Source: Candidatus Bipolaricaulota bacterium
GTDB taxonomy: Bacteria > Bipolaricaulota > Bipolaricaulia > UBA7950 > UBA9294
Assembly: GCA_027007005.1 (NCBI GenBank)
Contig: JALTFO010000213.1
Coordinates: 1 to 48,500 of the forward strand
Direction of reading: 5' to 3'
DNA length: 48,500 nt
Shown: piece by piece, positions 33,126 to 43,390 of the stretch
Layout of the letters: each line of letters begins with the position of its first letter
Numbering within the stretch: position 1 is the first letter of the stretch
Translations under genes and position numbers: made by a program
Notes under the pieces: model-generated
Told to the model about the DNA's origin: nothing
Seen by the model: only the letters and a program-made list of their open reading frames with translations
The model's database searches: none

Positions 33126-34876
33126 TGCGCAAGATTGGCATCTTCCTTCTTCTCACTCTGGTCATCTCAGTTGCCGCTTCCGCGACGCTACGCATTAACA
33201 ACTTCGATTCCCAGATTAGGCTTGATAATCAGGGGATCCTACACGTTACCGAGAAGATCGATGCCGATTTCTACAGCCCGCATCACGGGATCGAGCGCTT
33301 CATACCTGTCTCCTACCGCCGCTCGACCGGGGAGAATATCACGATCTCTCTTCATATCACTTCGGTTGCACAAGACGGGGCAAAAGCAAAGTACATAACG
33401 CGCAGAAGCGGGCGTAACCTATACGTCCGTATCGGCGATCCGGACGTCACGATTACCGGGACACACACGTATACGATTACGTATACCGTCGCTCGCGCTC
33501 TCCTGTTTCACGATGACTACCTTCAGCTCTACTGGAACGTTACGGGAAACGAGTGGGCGATCCCGATCGATAGCGCGTCAGCGACCGTCACCCTGCCGAA
33601 AACGGTGGATACCGCTGATGTGCTGACGACCTCATACGTTGGATATTATGGAAACAATACCCGGGGCAAAGAAGCGACGCTCGATGATCAGGGAAGGTTC
33701 GTCTTCACGGCCGGCCCTCTCGCCCCCGGCGAGGGGTTGACGATCGATATGTCGATCCCGCGCGATCAGATTGCGATCGCAGCGCCGACGACATGGCAGC
33801 GCATACTCTGGTTCTTGAATGCCAACAAGTACGCAGCACTGCCGCTCCTCACGCTGATCATCATGTTCCTGGTCTGGCTCAAGGTGGGTAAGGACCCGCG
33901 CAAGGGAACAATCGCCCCACGCTTCGAACCACCGAAAGGGATGCATCCGGGAGAAGCGGGCGTTCTGATCGACGATCGCGCCGATCTACGAGACATTTCA
34001 GCGATGGTCATCGGCTTGGCAGTGAAAGGCTACCTGCAAATAAAGGAAGTAGGTGCTGAGCAGGCTGGGATCACCGAGAAAATCAAGGGCTTCTTCGGCC
34101 ATTCCGGACCACTCGATTATGAGTTTGTGAGAAAGAAGGGCGCTGACTCGGATCTGTCCAAGACAGAAACAATTTTGTTCAACGCGATATTCGATTCCGC
34201 TCATTCGGATAAACGATCTCTTTCCTCTATGGAGAACGAGTTTTACAAGGTTCTGCCAAAGCTCAAATCGAGCCTCTACTCTGGCCTCATCAAGAAGGGG
34301 TACTACCCGAACAACCCGGAGCGTACACGAAAGTCGTACGCTGGTGTGGGAATGTTCGGAGTCGTACTTGGAATCGTGATCGGGTTTTACAGCGGGTCGC
34401 TTTATCTGGGGCTGGCAATCATTCTATCAGCCCTGATTGTTCTCGCGTTTTCACCAATCATGCCGCGCAAGACGAAGAAGGGAGTCCTCGTGCTGCAGGA
34501 CCTCCTTGGCCTCTCCGAGTACATCCACCGCGCGGAAGTCAAGCAGATGGAGTTTCACGACGCCCCAGAAAAGAGCCCACAGTTGTTCGAGAAGCTCCTC
34601 CCGTACGCAATGGCGTTTAATCTGACTTCCATCTGGACCAAGCAGTTTGAGGGGCTAATGACTGAGCCTCCACAGTGGTATGTGGGCGCGACTCCCGGCT
34701 TTCATCCCGCTTTGTTCTACCTGGGGATGATGACCCTCTCTTCGGGGATGGAACGTACGTTCGTATCGGCTCCGCGCACTAGCTCGGGCGGACACTCCGC
34801 GTGGGGCGGTGGAGCGTCGTTTGGCGGTGGGTTCTCCGGCGGCGGCTTCGGCGGTGGTGGCGGTGGCGGCTGGTAG
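33125..34876 (+). CDS. DUF2207 family membrane protein
   Basis: 583 residues from ATG 33125. Signal peptide MRKIGIFLLLTLVISVAASA, an extracytoplasmic beta-rich domain (about 22-215, starting with LRINNFDSQIRLDNQGILHVTEKID, typical of DUF2207 N-terminus), a membrane helix near 235-255, a cytoplasmic winged-helix-like part (about 270-420), two helices near 400-440 and 435-450, and a Gly-rich tail (SAWGGGASFGGGFSGGGFGGGG). The last feature is usual for the family. Paired with LemA as in many bacteria. Function unknown; envelope placement is inferred. Confidence 0.85.
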   Translation: MRKIGIFLLLTLVISVAASATLRINNFDSQIRLDNQGILHVTEKIDADFYSPHHGIERFIPVSYRRSTGENITISLHITSVAQDGAKAKYITRRSGRNLYVRIGDPDVTITGTHTYTITYTVARALLFHDDYLQLYWNVTGNEWAIPIDSASATVTLPKTVDTADVLTTSYVGYYGNNTRGKEATLDDQGRFVFTAGPLAPGEGLTIDMSIPRDQIAIAAPTTWQRILWFLNANKYAALPLLTLIIMFLVWLKVGKDPRKGTIAPRFEPPKGMHPGEAGVLIDDRADLRDISAMVIGLAVKGYLQIKEVGAEQAGITEKIKGFFGHSGPLDYEFVRKKGADSDLSKTETILFNAIFDSAHSDKRSLSSMENEFYKVLPKLKSSLYSGLIKKGYYPNNPERTRKSYAGVGMFGVVLGIVIGFYSGSLYLGLAIILSALIVLAFSPIMPRKTKKGVLVLQDLLGLSEYIHRAEVKQMEFHDAPEKSPQLFEKLLPYAMAFNLTSIWTKQFEGLMTEPPQWYVGATPGFHPALFYLGMMTLSSGMERTFVSAPRTSSGGHSAWGGGASFGGGFSGGGFGGGGGGGW

Positions 34877-34934
34877 ATGAGTAATGGAAGCGCTGGGCAA
34901 TCGATGCAGTACTAGATCTTGCTTACCAGCGGGG

Positions 34935-35658
34935 TCACTCGGGTGCGGCTCCATCAGCTACAGCGCGCACCTCGCCTAGTGCTTCCGGCGGAATCGGCAC
35001 CTGCACCTCATCAGGCACGAAAGGTAAGCCGCCCAAGCGAAGAATGCGCAGGAACAAGCGGAACTCATGATCGCGCGTGCTGCGCGTTATGAACAGATTG
35101 TCAGCCGCATCTTCCATGCGGGATACCTGTTCTTCCTTCGCGGAGCTGCTGACCGACAACAGGTAACTGCATCGCTTATCTTCCCGTATTCTTCTTTCCA
35201 TCTCCTCCAGGAGTGCATCACCGTGCGTTGGGGAGAACAACAGCAGTTTCATCGCCGAACCGAACACGAGGATGCCTGGGCCCTCATCCGGGACCTCCTT
35301 GCAACTTTGCTTGAGCACCGTTCTCCACACGTTTGGCTTGACCAGGTTCGCCTTAAGCTCGTCACTGGCTTCGTCCATGGCATCGATCGTCCGGTCAAGG
35401 AGGATGAACTTTATCCTATCGAGATGATCCTTCAGGCCTATCTGTCCCAACGCAGCGATCCCGGAGAAGATAAGTGGGATACTGCAGGGACATGAAGGCA
35501 ACACTTCCCACCTCCCTGAGCCATGTGGTGGCAAGTGCGTTATCGATGAGCGGCTTCCCCGATCCTCCCGGGCCACTGATCACAGTGGAAGTGTGAGTAA
35601 GAATCCCTTCCGGCATCAAATCGTCCAACCAAGGAAAACCGGTATGCATCTTATCCAT
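34935..35658 (-). pseudogene. RecA/KaiC-superfamily ATPase, frameshifted
   Basis: Two overlapping minus-strand frames make one protein. The first (35658 down) starts MDKMHTGFPWLDDLM, has a P-loop SGPGGSGKPL (Pro replaces the Thr or Ser after the Lys) and continues to MSLQYP. The second, in another frame, picks up IFSGIAALG and runs to 34935, with FILLD as possible Walker B strand. The frame change falls near 35475-35485. The whole would be about 235 residues, a size typical of small KaiC/RAD55-like ATPases. Either a real frameshift mutation or an assembly error. A weak AAGGAG stands 11 bases before the ATG. Confidence 0.6.
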
Positions 35659-35800
35659 CTTCTATCGTTCTCCTTAACGCCCTATATAACACGTTTGCGG
35701 CGGACTATCAAGCAGACTGGTCCATTCGAGTCATTATGCAGATGGGAATAAATAAGCATAGAATACCTGTTCTAATGTGCTCGATAAGCTGTCTCATAAG

Positions 35801-37828
35801 TCACTCCGAGTTTTCTGGTACGAACAGAAGCAGCGCGTGCTCGTCTGAATCCATCGCTGAGAAGATCGCGCGCAGGAGCCCCTCCTTGTCTGGAGGAACT
35901 TGGAGCACATCTATCTCCAGTCTCCGCTCGATCAGCAGGTGCCCGCTTTCATCCATCTGGTATGAGGATGTGAACCAGCCAAGCTCGTTTCTTACATCCA
36001 TGTTCTCGGGCAAACCGGCCAACTTCATCCCCTTGGGGACACTTACGCGAGCGGTGATGTTCACTTGCAGGGGAGAGGTCACGTAGGGATGCAAGCGTGG
36101 CTCAGAGCCAAGGGAGGAGACGAGCTTCCTTGGCGTGGGACAGGGAGGGGGATACGGGAGCATGAACGAAAGCCTTCCTTGGCTGTCCTCATTTGAGGGC
36201 ACCTTAAACGACGTATTGGCGTATGCCTTCGCCCCAGGGGAGAAAGTGGGCACAAAACTGAGGTCATGCACCCCTCGGATGTCTTCGCTCAGTAGTTTCT
36301 CGTATTTAGCTTCACCTTGTTCTGGTTCATCTATCGGAAATTCCGCATCGAGAGAACAGGTAATCTCCCCGTGAGTCGACGTGTATGCTTGGACGATGCA
36401 ATCCTTTCCCAGCGCCGGGTAGACATCCATCCTCGCCTCAACGCTGTTGTTTTCTGGGGTCGTGACATCGGTGGGAACGAGGATCCACGGATGGTCCTTC
36501 TCCCCTGTGATGACGAGAGCATGTTTGTTTCTATCCTGCGGCGGGAGGTAATCCAAGGTGCAATACGCCCCGCCCATCGGATCTAAGAACCGCCACCCAC
36601 CATCCTGACTCATGGCAACGATCGCATGATTGAACGCCCCAAGTGTGGGCGGCAGGCTTGGATCGATGTCTGCTCCTGGTTCCGTATTGATGAGCGCCGG
36701 ATATGCAGTGACTCCGAGCACTCTCAACATTGCGATCAACAAGGCGGACTTCCCTTTGCAGTCCCCGGCATGGTAGGAGAAAGTGACCGACGCTGAGGGA
36801 AGAGAGTAGCGGGCAGTGAGGGATGGGTCGATCTGACTTGATACAAAGTCGTACAGAGCGTCGATCTTCTCCGGCATGGTGAACTCCCCGCATGGCTGTT
36901 TCTGCAGCTTCTGCTTAAGTCCAGGGGCCGGCTCCATTTGAGGAGTTTCAAAGTAGCCGCGCGTTATAGGGTGACAGGATATCGTCTGGACCATCTGGGT
37001 GATCGACGGATCGGGCTTGATCGCAGCGGCGAACAACCCCTGATACGCTCCCATCAGCTGGTCCCAATCGGTGAGCGTGGTGATAACTACTCTTGGTGCT
37101 ACAACAGATGAGGAGGGCATGGACGGCTCAATTTCCATCGCAGGGACATCTGTAGCGGAGAAGGTGTATGTTGTCCACTCATCCGTCTTCTGTACGACCG
37201 GCTCGATGTCGCTTCCAACAACGCTGATCTTCGCCTCCACCCCGCGTTCCACCTTGACGGTGAGCATCTCGCTCTCAGCCGGGATGGATCCTTGCAAGTA
37301 GAAGGTGTCGGAGAACTCGCCGGGAATCAGCGGATCGCGTCCGGAGATAGTCATCTGCCAGTCGACGATCGTCCCTTCCGTGACCGCTGGCATCTCAAAA
37401 TAGAGTATCTTGTCCTCCGTATCCGGCACAGTCGGTATTCCGTTACTTTGCAGTAACTGCGAGACAAGAGCATCCACAACATTGAACGGAAATACGTTTG
37501 TCACTGAACCATCGGGATGGATCGTGCGCGCGTAGTCGAGGTGAGCCGCTTCAGTGCGCGAGTCATAATACTGATAGAAATCACTGTTCGAGTCAACACC
37601 ATCCGGCGTGAGGACCAAGATGCATTTGTGTACAGACATGTGAAACGACCCATCGGCGTTGATGGTGATCTCTTCGTTGTTCTGCAGATAGACCGCATCA
37701 GCGTGTTTGTACTTCCCCGCTGACGGAAGGCTTGAGAGTATCGAGCTAGCTGGCTCCTGCGCAAGACCAAGGCTTGAGAACATACCGATCAATGCAACAC
37801 CAATAACTAAGAGCAAGCACCTTTTCAT
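35801..37828 (-). CDS. Secreted DUF3857 and transglutaminase-like protein
   Basis: 675 residues from ATG 37828 (AAGGGAGGAAGCG upstream; a start at 37849 is less likely). Signal peptide MKRCLLLVIGVALIGMFSSLGLA. Residues about 50-240 match DUF3857 (ADAVYLQNNEEITINADGSFHMSVHK, then TVDWQ-type IVDWQMTISGRD). A transglutaminase-like core follows, with Cys in GDCKGKSALLIAML, His in GAFNHAIVAM and Asp in RFLDPMGG forming the catalytic triad. The C-terminal 200 residues are beta-rich (DUF3858-like). Such proteins sit at the outer face of the cell and may modify peptide links; substrate unknown. It is monocistronic on the minus strand. Confidence 0.85.
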   Translation of the reverse strand: MKRCLLLVIGVALIGMFSSLGLAQEPASSILSSLPSAGKYKHADAVYLQNNEEITINADGSFHMSVHKCILVLTPDGVDSNSDFYQYYDSRTEAAHLDYARTIHPDGSVTNVFPFNVVDALVSQLLQSNGIPTVPDTEDKILYFEMPAVTEGTIVDWQMTISGRDPLIPGEFSDTFYLQGSIPAESEMLTVKVERGVEAKISVVGSDIEPVVQKTDEWTTYTFSATDVPAMEIEPSMPSSSVVAPRVVITTLTDWDQLMGAYQGLFAAAIKPDPSITQMVQTISCHPITRGYFETPQMEPAPGLKQKLQKQPCGEFTMPEKIDALYDFVSSQIDPSLTARYSLPSASVTFSYHAGDCKGKSALLIAMLRVLGVTAYPALINTEPGADIDPSLPPTLGAFNHAIVAMSQDGGWRFLDPMGGAYCTLDYLPPQDRNKHALVITGEKDHPWILVPTDVTTPENNSVEARMDVYPALGKDCIVQAYTSTHGEITCSLDAEFPIDEPEQGEAKYEKLLSEDIRGVHDLSFVPTFSPGAKAYANTSFKVPSNEDSQGRLSFMLPYPPPCPTPRKLVSSLGSEPRLHPYVTSPLQVNITARVSVPKGMKLAGLPENMDVRNELGWFTSSYQMDESGHLLIERRLEIDVLQVPPDKEGLLRAIFSAMDSDEHALLLFVPENSE

Positions 37829-37862
37829 CGCTTCCTCCCTTGCTCGCAACAGCGCGCGTTCG

Positions 37863-38105
37863 TTAATCTGGATCTAGTCCGTTCTCCGACAAGACTCGTC
37901 TGGCCCTTTCGACGTCCGCCGAGTTCACCTGAAATTCCACAAACCTTGCTGAGGCATTGATCAGGTACAGTCCGAGTCGGCGAGAGATTCCACCCTTCTC
38001 GAAGTAGGGGATCCCAGCCTCATCCAAAATGGATAAGGCAAGGGCGATCTGTCCTCCATTGCCCGTTGTCAGCACAGTCACTAGGAGCTCCTTTTCTTTA
38101 CTCAT
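37863..38105 (-). CDS. DUF2007 family small protein
   Basis: 80 residues from ATG 38105 with GGAGGT just before; an ATG at 38180 would add 25 residues without family match. ELLVTVLTTGNGGQIALALSILDEAGIPYF is the alpha/beta start of DUF2007 (a putative signal-transducing domain related to PII-like folds), and VEFQVNSADVERARRVLSENGLD the end. Role unknown. It is placed 34 bases from the DUF3857 gene start on the same strand, so the two may share a transcript. Confidence 0.75.
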   Translation of the reverse strand: MSKEKELLVTVLTTGNGGQIALALSILDEAGIPYFEKGGISRRLGLYLINASARFVEFQVNSADVERARRVLSENGLDPD

Positions 38106-38193
38106 GCCTACCTCCAACACCAGTATATCACCAAGCAGCGGGCGCTGCTCGCTATACCTTAGGTTTTCATCAGAGATCATCTTAAAAAGAAGT

Positions 38194-38222
38194 TTTACTT
38201 CCCCTGCTGATCGTGCTATCCT
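38194..38222 (+). promoter_or_regulatory. Promoter of the tandem metalloprotease-like genes
   Basis: TTTACT (38194-38199) and TATCCT (38217-38222) with a 17-bp spacer, 18 bases before the ATG at 38241. It lies between the two divergent genes (DUF2007 on minus, protease on plus). Confidence 0.5.
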
Positions 38223-38240
38223 GTAGTGGAGGCGATTTCA

Positions 38241-39620
38241 ATGCGCAAGTTTACCTTGGCGGTCTTTCTTTTCGTAGCTCTGTTCTCTGTGATCTCTGTT
38301 GCCAAACCATACACGCTTGTCCCATGGCCGTACGGCGTGATCGCGTTAGTGCAGACTCCGTCCATAAATCAGCAACAGTTCATCGATGATGCAACTCAGG
38401 CAGTAAAAGACGTATTCTCGTTCTGGGATCTGCCCGCACCCGTCCCTGACCCCGATTGGGCAACGCCAACGCAGACGAGCTCACAAGCATGGTGGAATAT
38501 GGCCATGCAAAATCCGGAGCTGCTCTTTGCAGAAGGTGAAAACCCGTTCCTCTCCCCGATGCAACTTGCTTTCGGTACGGCGTTTCCCGGAGATGATCCA
38601 GGACACTTAATGGTAGTACCCTATCCGGTCTGGAGCGGGTGGAAGATCATGCCGCTGACCCTGGGGGTGTTTCCAAGCAGTGAGTCGATGAACAATCTAG
38701 TTGAAGATTACACATTTTCTGCGTTGTTCGGCAGTGTGGCTGGATACACTACCATGCGATCTGAGGAGACCTGGACGGAGGATGAGCGAGAAATTCTTCA
38801 TTTATTCTGGCACGCGTCGTCCATTGTCATGTCAACTGAAGCTGACAAACAATCGCTTTCACACGAGCTCAGTCACTGGGCGGCGTGGCTGTGGTGCCAG
38901 GAGCACGCTGTTCAACTCTTCTCTCTTCCCAGGACGATCATCGAAGGCTTCGCCGACTACACCGCAGGCTCTCTTACACACGATAACAGGTGGCGCACAG
39001 TCGCCGCTTCCTGGGCACAAGGCGGAAACCTAACAGATATTCCTCGTCCGCTAATCTACGATGTTGGAACGAGCATCATCAGCCTCCTCGTGCAGGAGAA
39101 AGGGAGGAAGGGCCTGCTTGAGATGCTCGCCGATCCTACAGTGGATTGGAACGAGATCATCTCATCGCTCACCCCAGCGTGGAGAGAATCCCTCGCTGAT
39201 GTCAAGATCTCGGAAGGGGATACGGCGATGTACAAGGCTGTCCTGCAGGACCTCGCGCTCTGCTGGCGCTTGCTAGCACCCGTCCTTCCACAGGAGGCGG
39301 ACAACATCCTGAATCGACTGTATGACGGACGCGGAACGACGGAGGATATCGATCACTTCTGGGATCTCGTATCACAGGTTCCGCCTGAACCGCCAGAAGA
39401 AATCTGGCAGGCGATGATCGCGCGTATCCCAAGCTTCCTGATCACTCAGTCTCGCGATACTGACCCAGATATCCGCATGGTACGCGCGCGCCTGGAGATC
39501 AAGCTGGACAAATACGGCGAAGAACGCGATTGGAAAAGCTTCTACCCTACGTTCATCGAGGCCCTGCGCAAAGTGATCGCCCATTACGGGACGCAGGAGA
39601 CGATTGATGATGCTAACTAA
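38241..39620 (+). CDS. Secreted HExxH metalloprotease-like protein, copy 1
   Basis: 459 residues from ATG 38241 (GGAGG nine bases upstream). Signal peptide MRKFTLAVFLFVALFSVISVA. The gluzincin motif is complete: His208-Glu209-Leu-Ser-His212 (SHELSHW), and Glu235 in IEGFADYTAG as third zinc ligand, 22 residues after the second His. Flanking sequence is not like any peptidase family I can name; the pattern EGFADY is found in peptidase MA-type proteins. It should act outside the membrane. A paralog follows after 21 bases. Whether it is an active peptidase is inferred from the motif only. Confidence 0.75.
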   Translation: MRKFTLAVFLFVALFSVISVAKPYTLVPWPYGVIALVQTPSINQQQFIDDATQAVKDVFSFWDLPAPVPDPDWATPTQTSSQAWWNMAMQNPELLFAEGENPFLSPMQLAFGTAFPGDDPGHLMVVPYPVWSGWKIMPLTLGVFPSSESMNNLVEDYTFSALFGSVAGYTTMRSEETWTEDEREILHLFWHASSIVMSTEADKQSLSHELSHWAAWLWCQEHAVQLFSLPRTIIEGFADYTAGSLTHDNRWRTVAASWAQGGNLTDIPRPLIYDVGTSIISLLVQEKGRKGLLEMLADPTVDWNEIISSLTPAWRESLADVKISEGDTAMYKAVLQDLALCWRLLAPVLPQEADNILNRLYDGRGTTEDIDHFWDLVSQVPPEPPEEIWQAMIARIPSFLITQSRDTDPDIRMVRARLEIKLDKYGEERDWKSFYPTFIEALRKVIAHYGTQETIDDAN

Positions 39621-39641
39621 GCTACATTAGAACGACATACT

Positions 39642-40963
39642 ATGAGAAACGTGATACTAGCAATAGCGCTAGTCGTTCTCGCCAGCGTGGCAGTTGCAGC
39701 CAGCACCGACTATACGCTTACTCCATGGCAGTACGGCGTGGTCGCCTGGGTGCAGGGAGAGCCCAACATTGCTACGCTTCGGAGTGTGGAAAAGGCTGTG
39801 GCGGATGTCTTCTCCTTCTGGCACGAACTGCTGCCGGAGAGCGCGGACACTTGGAGTGACTTAAGCGAAATGCAGAAGGGCACCTGGGCTGCAAGCAAGT
39901 ACGATCCGTTCACCGCGGGATTCGTGCCCATTCCGTCACCGGATGCGTCCAAGATGTGGGCCGTCCCACTTCCCAGTTGGAACGGGGAGAAGATCTTGCC
40001 ACTAACGCTTCTAATTGCATCCAATCGCTCCCTGGTAGAATCGTTAGCAGGCAGGACGGCCGGAGCTGCATTCTCATACAGGAGCCTAACATATAAGGTA
40101 TTGTCTTTGAACCCATACTATTCCCTTGCAATGCTCATGTCCCGCTCGGACTCCGTCGTCCTAAACTACAACTCTCCCGATCTACGCCACAACCTGGATC
40201 ATGAACTCAGCCATTGGCTGACCAACCTGATCTGTCAAAGAAACGCCCTAACCATGCAAGACGTTCCTCGCTTACTGGGAGAAGGTTTCGCAGAGTACAC
40301 AGCATTCAGACTCAGCGGGGAAAACAGAAACTGGCGCATTAGTGCCGCCGTGTGGGCAGAGGATGGTCATGGCCTATCGGACGTTCCCTTTTACATGTTG
40401 TATCCAGTTGGAACGAGCCTGGTCTCGTTCCTCGTCGAAAAAGACGGCGTTGATGGATTCATCGAAAGGTTTCCTGACCTTGTCGCAAACTGGGACCTGA
40501 TCATTCCCGATATCACACCCGCGTGGCAAGCGTGGACCATGAAGTACAAAGTCAATGAAGCTGGACGTGCGTACGCTGAGGCAATAATAGAGCAGCTAAC
40601 GCTGTGCGGTATGGTACTTCAGCCGATTCTATCAGAGGAGGCAACTCGATCATGCGATGGGTGTATTAACTCAGTGGAACGGTGCAGGATATCGAGCGCT
40701 TCTGGGAGATCATCTCTGCCCCAGTTCCCAAACCGAGCAATGATGTATGGAAGCAATTGCAGAAACAGACCCACACCATCGTTTGGGTGGCACGCAGCTA
40801 CTCTGATCCTGGATTATTCAATATGGCAGGTGAAAACGAGTACCAGCTTTCCAGACTGTGGGCGAAAGGCGACTGGGCTGGGTATTACGATCTGCTGATC
40901 GAGACACTGCGCGACGTGGTCGCCCACTACGGGACACTGCCAGCAGAGGAGACCACACAATGA
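39642..40963 (+). pseudogene. Secreted HExxH metalloprotease-like protein, copy 2 (broken near its end)
   Basis: A paralog of the preceding gene. Signal peptide MRNVILAIALVVLASVAVAA. Zinc motif kept: His187-Glu188-Leu-Ser-His191 (DHELSHW) and Glu214 in GEGFAEYTA, with the same 22-residue spacing. At about 40640, after LQPILSEEA, the frame changes; the C-terminal homology (TVQDIERFW... LIETLRDVVAHYGTLP) continues in another frame to 40963, and that frame has a TAA at 40667-40669 within the region matching copy 1. So two lesions separate the catalytic part from the tail. The frame still open from the start gives a 418-residue protein with foreign tail sequence. No Shine-Dalgarno is clear. Confidence 0.75.
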
Positions 40964-41013
40964 ATAGGCTTATTAGGGCCTCGCGGGATATCGCAAGGCG
41001 GCGGAACATCCGC

Positions 41014-41042
41014 TTGACAAGACGCTAATTACATTCTAGGAT
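41014..41042 (+). promoter_or_regulatory. nfeD promoter giving a leaderless transcript
   Basis: TTGACA (41014-41019) and TAGGAT (41037-41042) stand 17 bp apart. The expected start point, six to seven bases further, is the A of the nfeD ATG at 41049, so the message may have no leader. A Shine-Dalgarno-like AGGA overlaps the -10 box and could not be in the transcript. Confidence 0.5.
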
Positions 41043-41048
41043 GAATCT

Positions 41049-42395
41049 ATGAAAATTCGCATTCTGCTGCTGTGTCTACTACTTACGACCTCGTTCCTGG
41101 GGCTCTCTCAGGAGATGGGGTCGATCTGGGTCCTCACCGTCGACGGCGAGATCGGGTACGGCACCGTCTCCTACCTGCGGCAAGGGATCTCCGATGCAGC
41201 CCAGGCTGATGCGCTGGCGGTGATCATCGAGTTCTCCACGCCTGGCGGCTACCTCGACTCCATGATGAGCGCGCGCGATATCATTCTCGCCGCGAAGATA
41301 CCAACAATTGCCTACGTCAACCGCGAGGCATATTCGGCTGGGGCACTTCTCGCGATCGCGTGCAACAAGATCTACTTCGCTCCAGGTGGGGTGATGGGAG
41401 CGGCGACGCCCGTCTACTTCGAATCGGGAAAGATGGAAGAGGCACCGGAGAAGATCATCTCGGCTACGCGCAAGCTGTTCGCCGCCACCGCGCAAGCACG
41501 CGGACGCGACTCCAGTATCGCTGAAGCGATGGTCGACAAGGACGTCGAAATCAAGGGACTGATCGCGAGCGGGAAGCTCCTCACCCTCACCTCCGAGGAG
41601 GCGTCCCAGTGGGACTACTCCGATGGGGAGGTTCAAGGGATCGACCAGATCCTGCCAGCGGAGAAGATGACCGGCGCGACGCTCGTCCCGTTCGTTCACC
41701 GCACGATTGATAGCGTGGTCGATGTGCTGACGACATCCTGGATGGCAGGAATCCTGATCGGCGTGGGGATGCTTGGCCTGATCGTGGAGATGGTTGTCCC
41801 CGGATTCGGCGTTCCTGGAATCGTCGGACTGAGCAGCCTTGGCCTGTTCTTCTGGTCACACTTCCTCGTCGGCCTTGCTGGATGGGAATCACTCCTGTTT
41901 CTCCTCGTGGGAGTGATCGCTATCCTGCTTGAGGTATTCGTCTTCACCGGTACGACCCTTGGTATGGTCGGACTGGGTGGATTGGTACTGATCGGCCTTG
42001 GTTTCTACACGTCGATGGTCGGTCCGCTTACCCAGCCGATAGAGGCGATGCACGCCATTCTGGCTGTGTCCATTGGCCTCGTGGCCGCGCTGGTGGGGGT
42101 CGTTTTCCTCATCGCACGACTTCCCAAGACACGCCTGCGCTTCGGCGGGGTAATCCTATCACAGGCGATCACAGGTAAAGCGTTTAACAAGATAAAAGCT
42201 ACCTCCACCAGCCCGTGGGTGGAGACGCAGGGGATTGCCGTAACCGATCTTCATCCGGTGGGAACGGGTAAATTTGCCGACGAGCGGGTAGATGTAGTCT
42301 GCGAAGAGGGATTTCTCCCGAAAGGAACGCCAATTGTGGTGACAAGAGATGATGGCTACCGCAAGGTGGTCAGGAAGAGAGACAAGGAGGCGTAG
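41049..42395 (+). CDS. nfeD: NfeD-family membrane serine protease (long form)
   Basis: 448 residues, the full-length (NfeD1b) type. Signal peptide [20 protein letters not shown]. Residues 25-220 form a ClpP-class protease domain: [23 protein letters not shown], the catalytic Ser in [18 protein letters not shown], and a lysine in the following helix region (MEEAPEKII) as the likely base. Four to five membrane helices follow (about 230-360), then a C-terminal OB-fold NfeD domain (370-448, [27 protein letters not shown]). It works with the flotillin-like protein encoded directly downstream; in characterised relatives NfeD cuts stomatin-type partners. Two bases separate the genes. Confidence 0.9.
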   Translation: MKIRILLLCLLLTTSFLGLSQEMGSIWVLTVDGEIGYGTVSYLRQGISDAAQADALAVIIEFSTPGGYLDSMMSARDIILAAKIPTIAYVNREAYSAGALLAIACNKIYFAPGGVMGAATPVYFESGKMEEAPEKIISATRKLFAATAQARGRDSSIAEAMVDKDVEIKGLIASGKLLTLTSEEASQWDYSDGEVQGIDQILPAEKMTGATLVPFVHRTIDSVVDVLTTSWMAGILIGVGMLGLIVEMVVPGFGVPGIVGLSSLGLFFWSHFLVGLAGWESLLFLLVGVIAILLEVFVFTGTTLGMVGLGGLVLIGLGFYTSMVGPLTQPIEAMHAILAVSIGLVAALVGVVFLIARLPKTRLRFGGVILSQAITGKAFNKIKATSTSPWVETQGIAVTDLHPVGTGKFADERVDVVCEEGFLPKGTPIVVTRDDGYRKVVRKRDKEA

Positions 42396-42397
42396 AG

Positions 42398-43390
42398 ATG
42401 AACGCGTACATTGTTGTGGCGGTGCTAGCGATCCTGGTACTGTGGGTTTTCTTCTACTTTGTGCCGGTGGGCCTGTGGATCTCGGCGCTGGCCGCCGGGG
42501 TCCCGGTGGGGCCGATGACCCTAGTTGGAATGCGGCTGCGCAAGGTGAACCCGCACAAAGTGATCGGGCCGATGATCGCCGCCTGGAAGGCGGGGCTGCA
42601 ACCATCGATCACCGAGATTGAGGCACATGTGCTCGCCGGCGGAGATGTGCAACGTGTCGTGCGGGCGCTGATCTCGGCCGATAAGGCAGAGATCGAGCTT
42701 AACTTCCAACGGGCAGCAGCAATTGATCTCGCCGGGCGGGACGTGTATGGCGCAGTGGCGATGTCGGTCAACCCGCGCGTGATCGAGACCCCGAAGATCG
42801 GCGCGGTGGCCAAGGACGGGATACAGTTGTTCGCCCTGGCAAGAGTTACAGTACGGGCGAACATCGAGCGACTGGTCGGTGGAGCGACCGAAGAGACGAT
42901 CATCGCCCGCGTCGGTGAGGGGATCGTCTCGGCGATCGGCTCGGCCACTTCGCACAAGGAGGTGCTGGAGAACCCGGACTCGATCTCCAAGAAAGTGTTA
43001 GCAAAGGGGCTCGATGCCGGAACGGCATTCGAAATTCTATCGATCGACATCGCTGATGTCGATGTAGGAAAGAACATTGGGGCCCAGCTCCAGACCGACC
43101 AGGCCGAGGCTGACCTCAAGGTTGCCCGCGCCAAGGCCGAGGAGCGTCGGGCAATGGCCATTGCCCGTGAGCAGGAGATGACCGCGCTAGTCCAGGAGCG
43201 ACAGGCGGACGTTGTACAGGCCGAAGCGGAGATACCGCGGGCGATTGCCGATGCATTCCGCAGTGGACAGCTGGGGATTATGGACTACTACCGGATGAAG
43301 AACATTCAGGCCGACACCCAGATGCGTGAGGGTTTTGCCAAAGGCGGAGAGAAGAAACCCGAGAACAAGGAAGCTATAGATGAACGATGA
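42398..43390 (+). CDS. floA: Flotillin-like protein FloA
   Basis: 330 residues, typical of FloA/YqfA (UPF0365). One membrane-embedded segment at the N-terminus ([25 protein letters not shown]), then [54 protein letters not shown], the characteristic family block, an SPFH domain and a coiled coil with [44 protein letters not shown]. It organises lipid-raft-like microdomains at the membrane. Pairing with NfeD matches known gene order. Its last codons overlap a further small ORF that begins at 43380. Confidence 0.95.
   Translation: MNAYIVVAVLAILVLWVFFYFVPVGLWISALAAGVPVGPMTLVGMRLRKVNPHKVIGPMIAAWKAGLQPSITEIEAHVLAGGDVQRVVRALISADKAEIELNFQRAAAIDLAGRDVYGAVAMSVNPRVIETPKIGAVAKDGIQLFALARVTVRANIERLVGGATEETIIARVGEGIVSAIGSATSHKEVLENPDSISKKVLAKGLDAGTAFEILSIDIADVDVGKNIGAQLQTDQAEADLKVARAKAEERRAMAIAREQEMTALVQERQADVVQAEAEIPRAIADAFRSGQLGIMDYYRMKNIQADTQMREGFAKGGEKKPENKEAIDER

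Noticed and set aside
40652-40963. Independent small gene after the second HELSH protein
   Set aside because: Its sequence aligns with the C-terminal part of the first HELSH protein, so it is the displaced tail of a broken copy.
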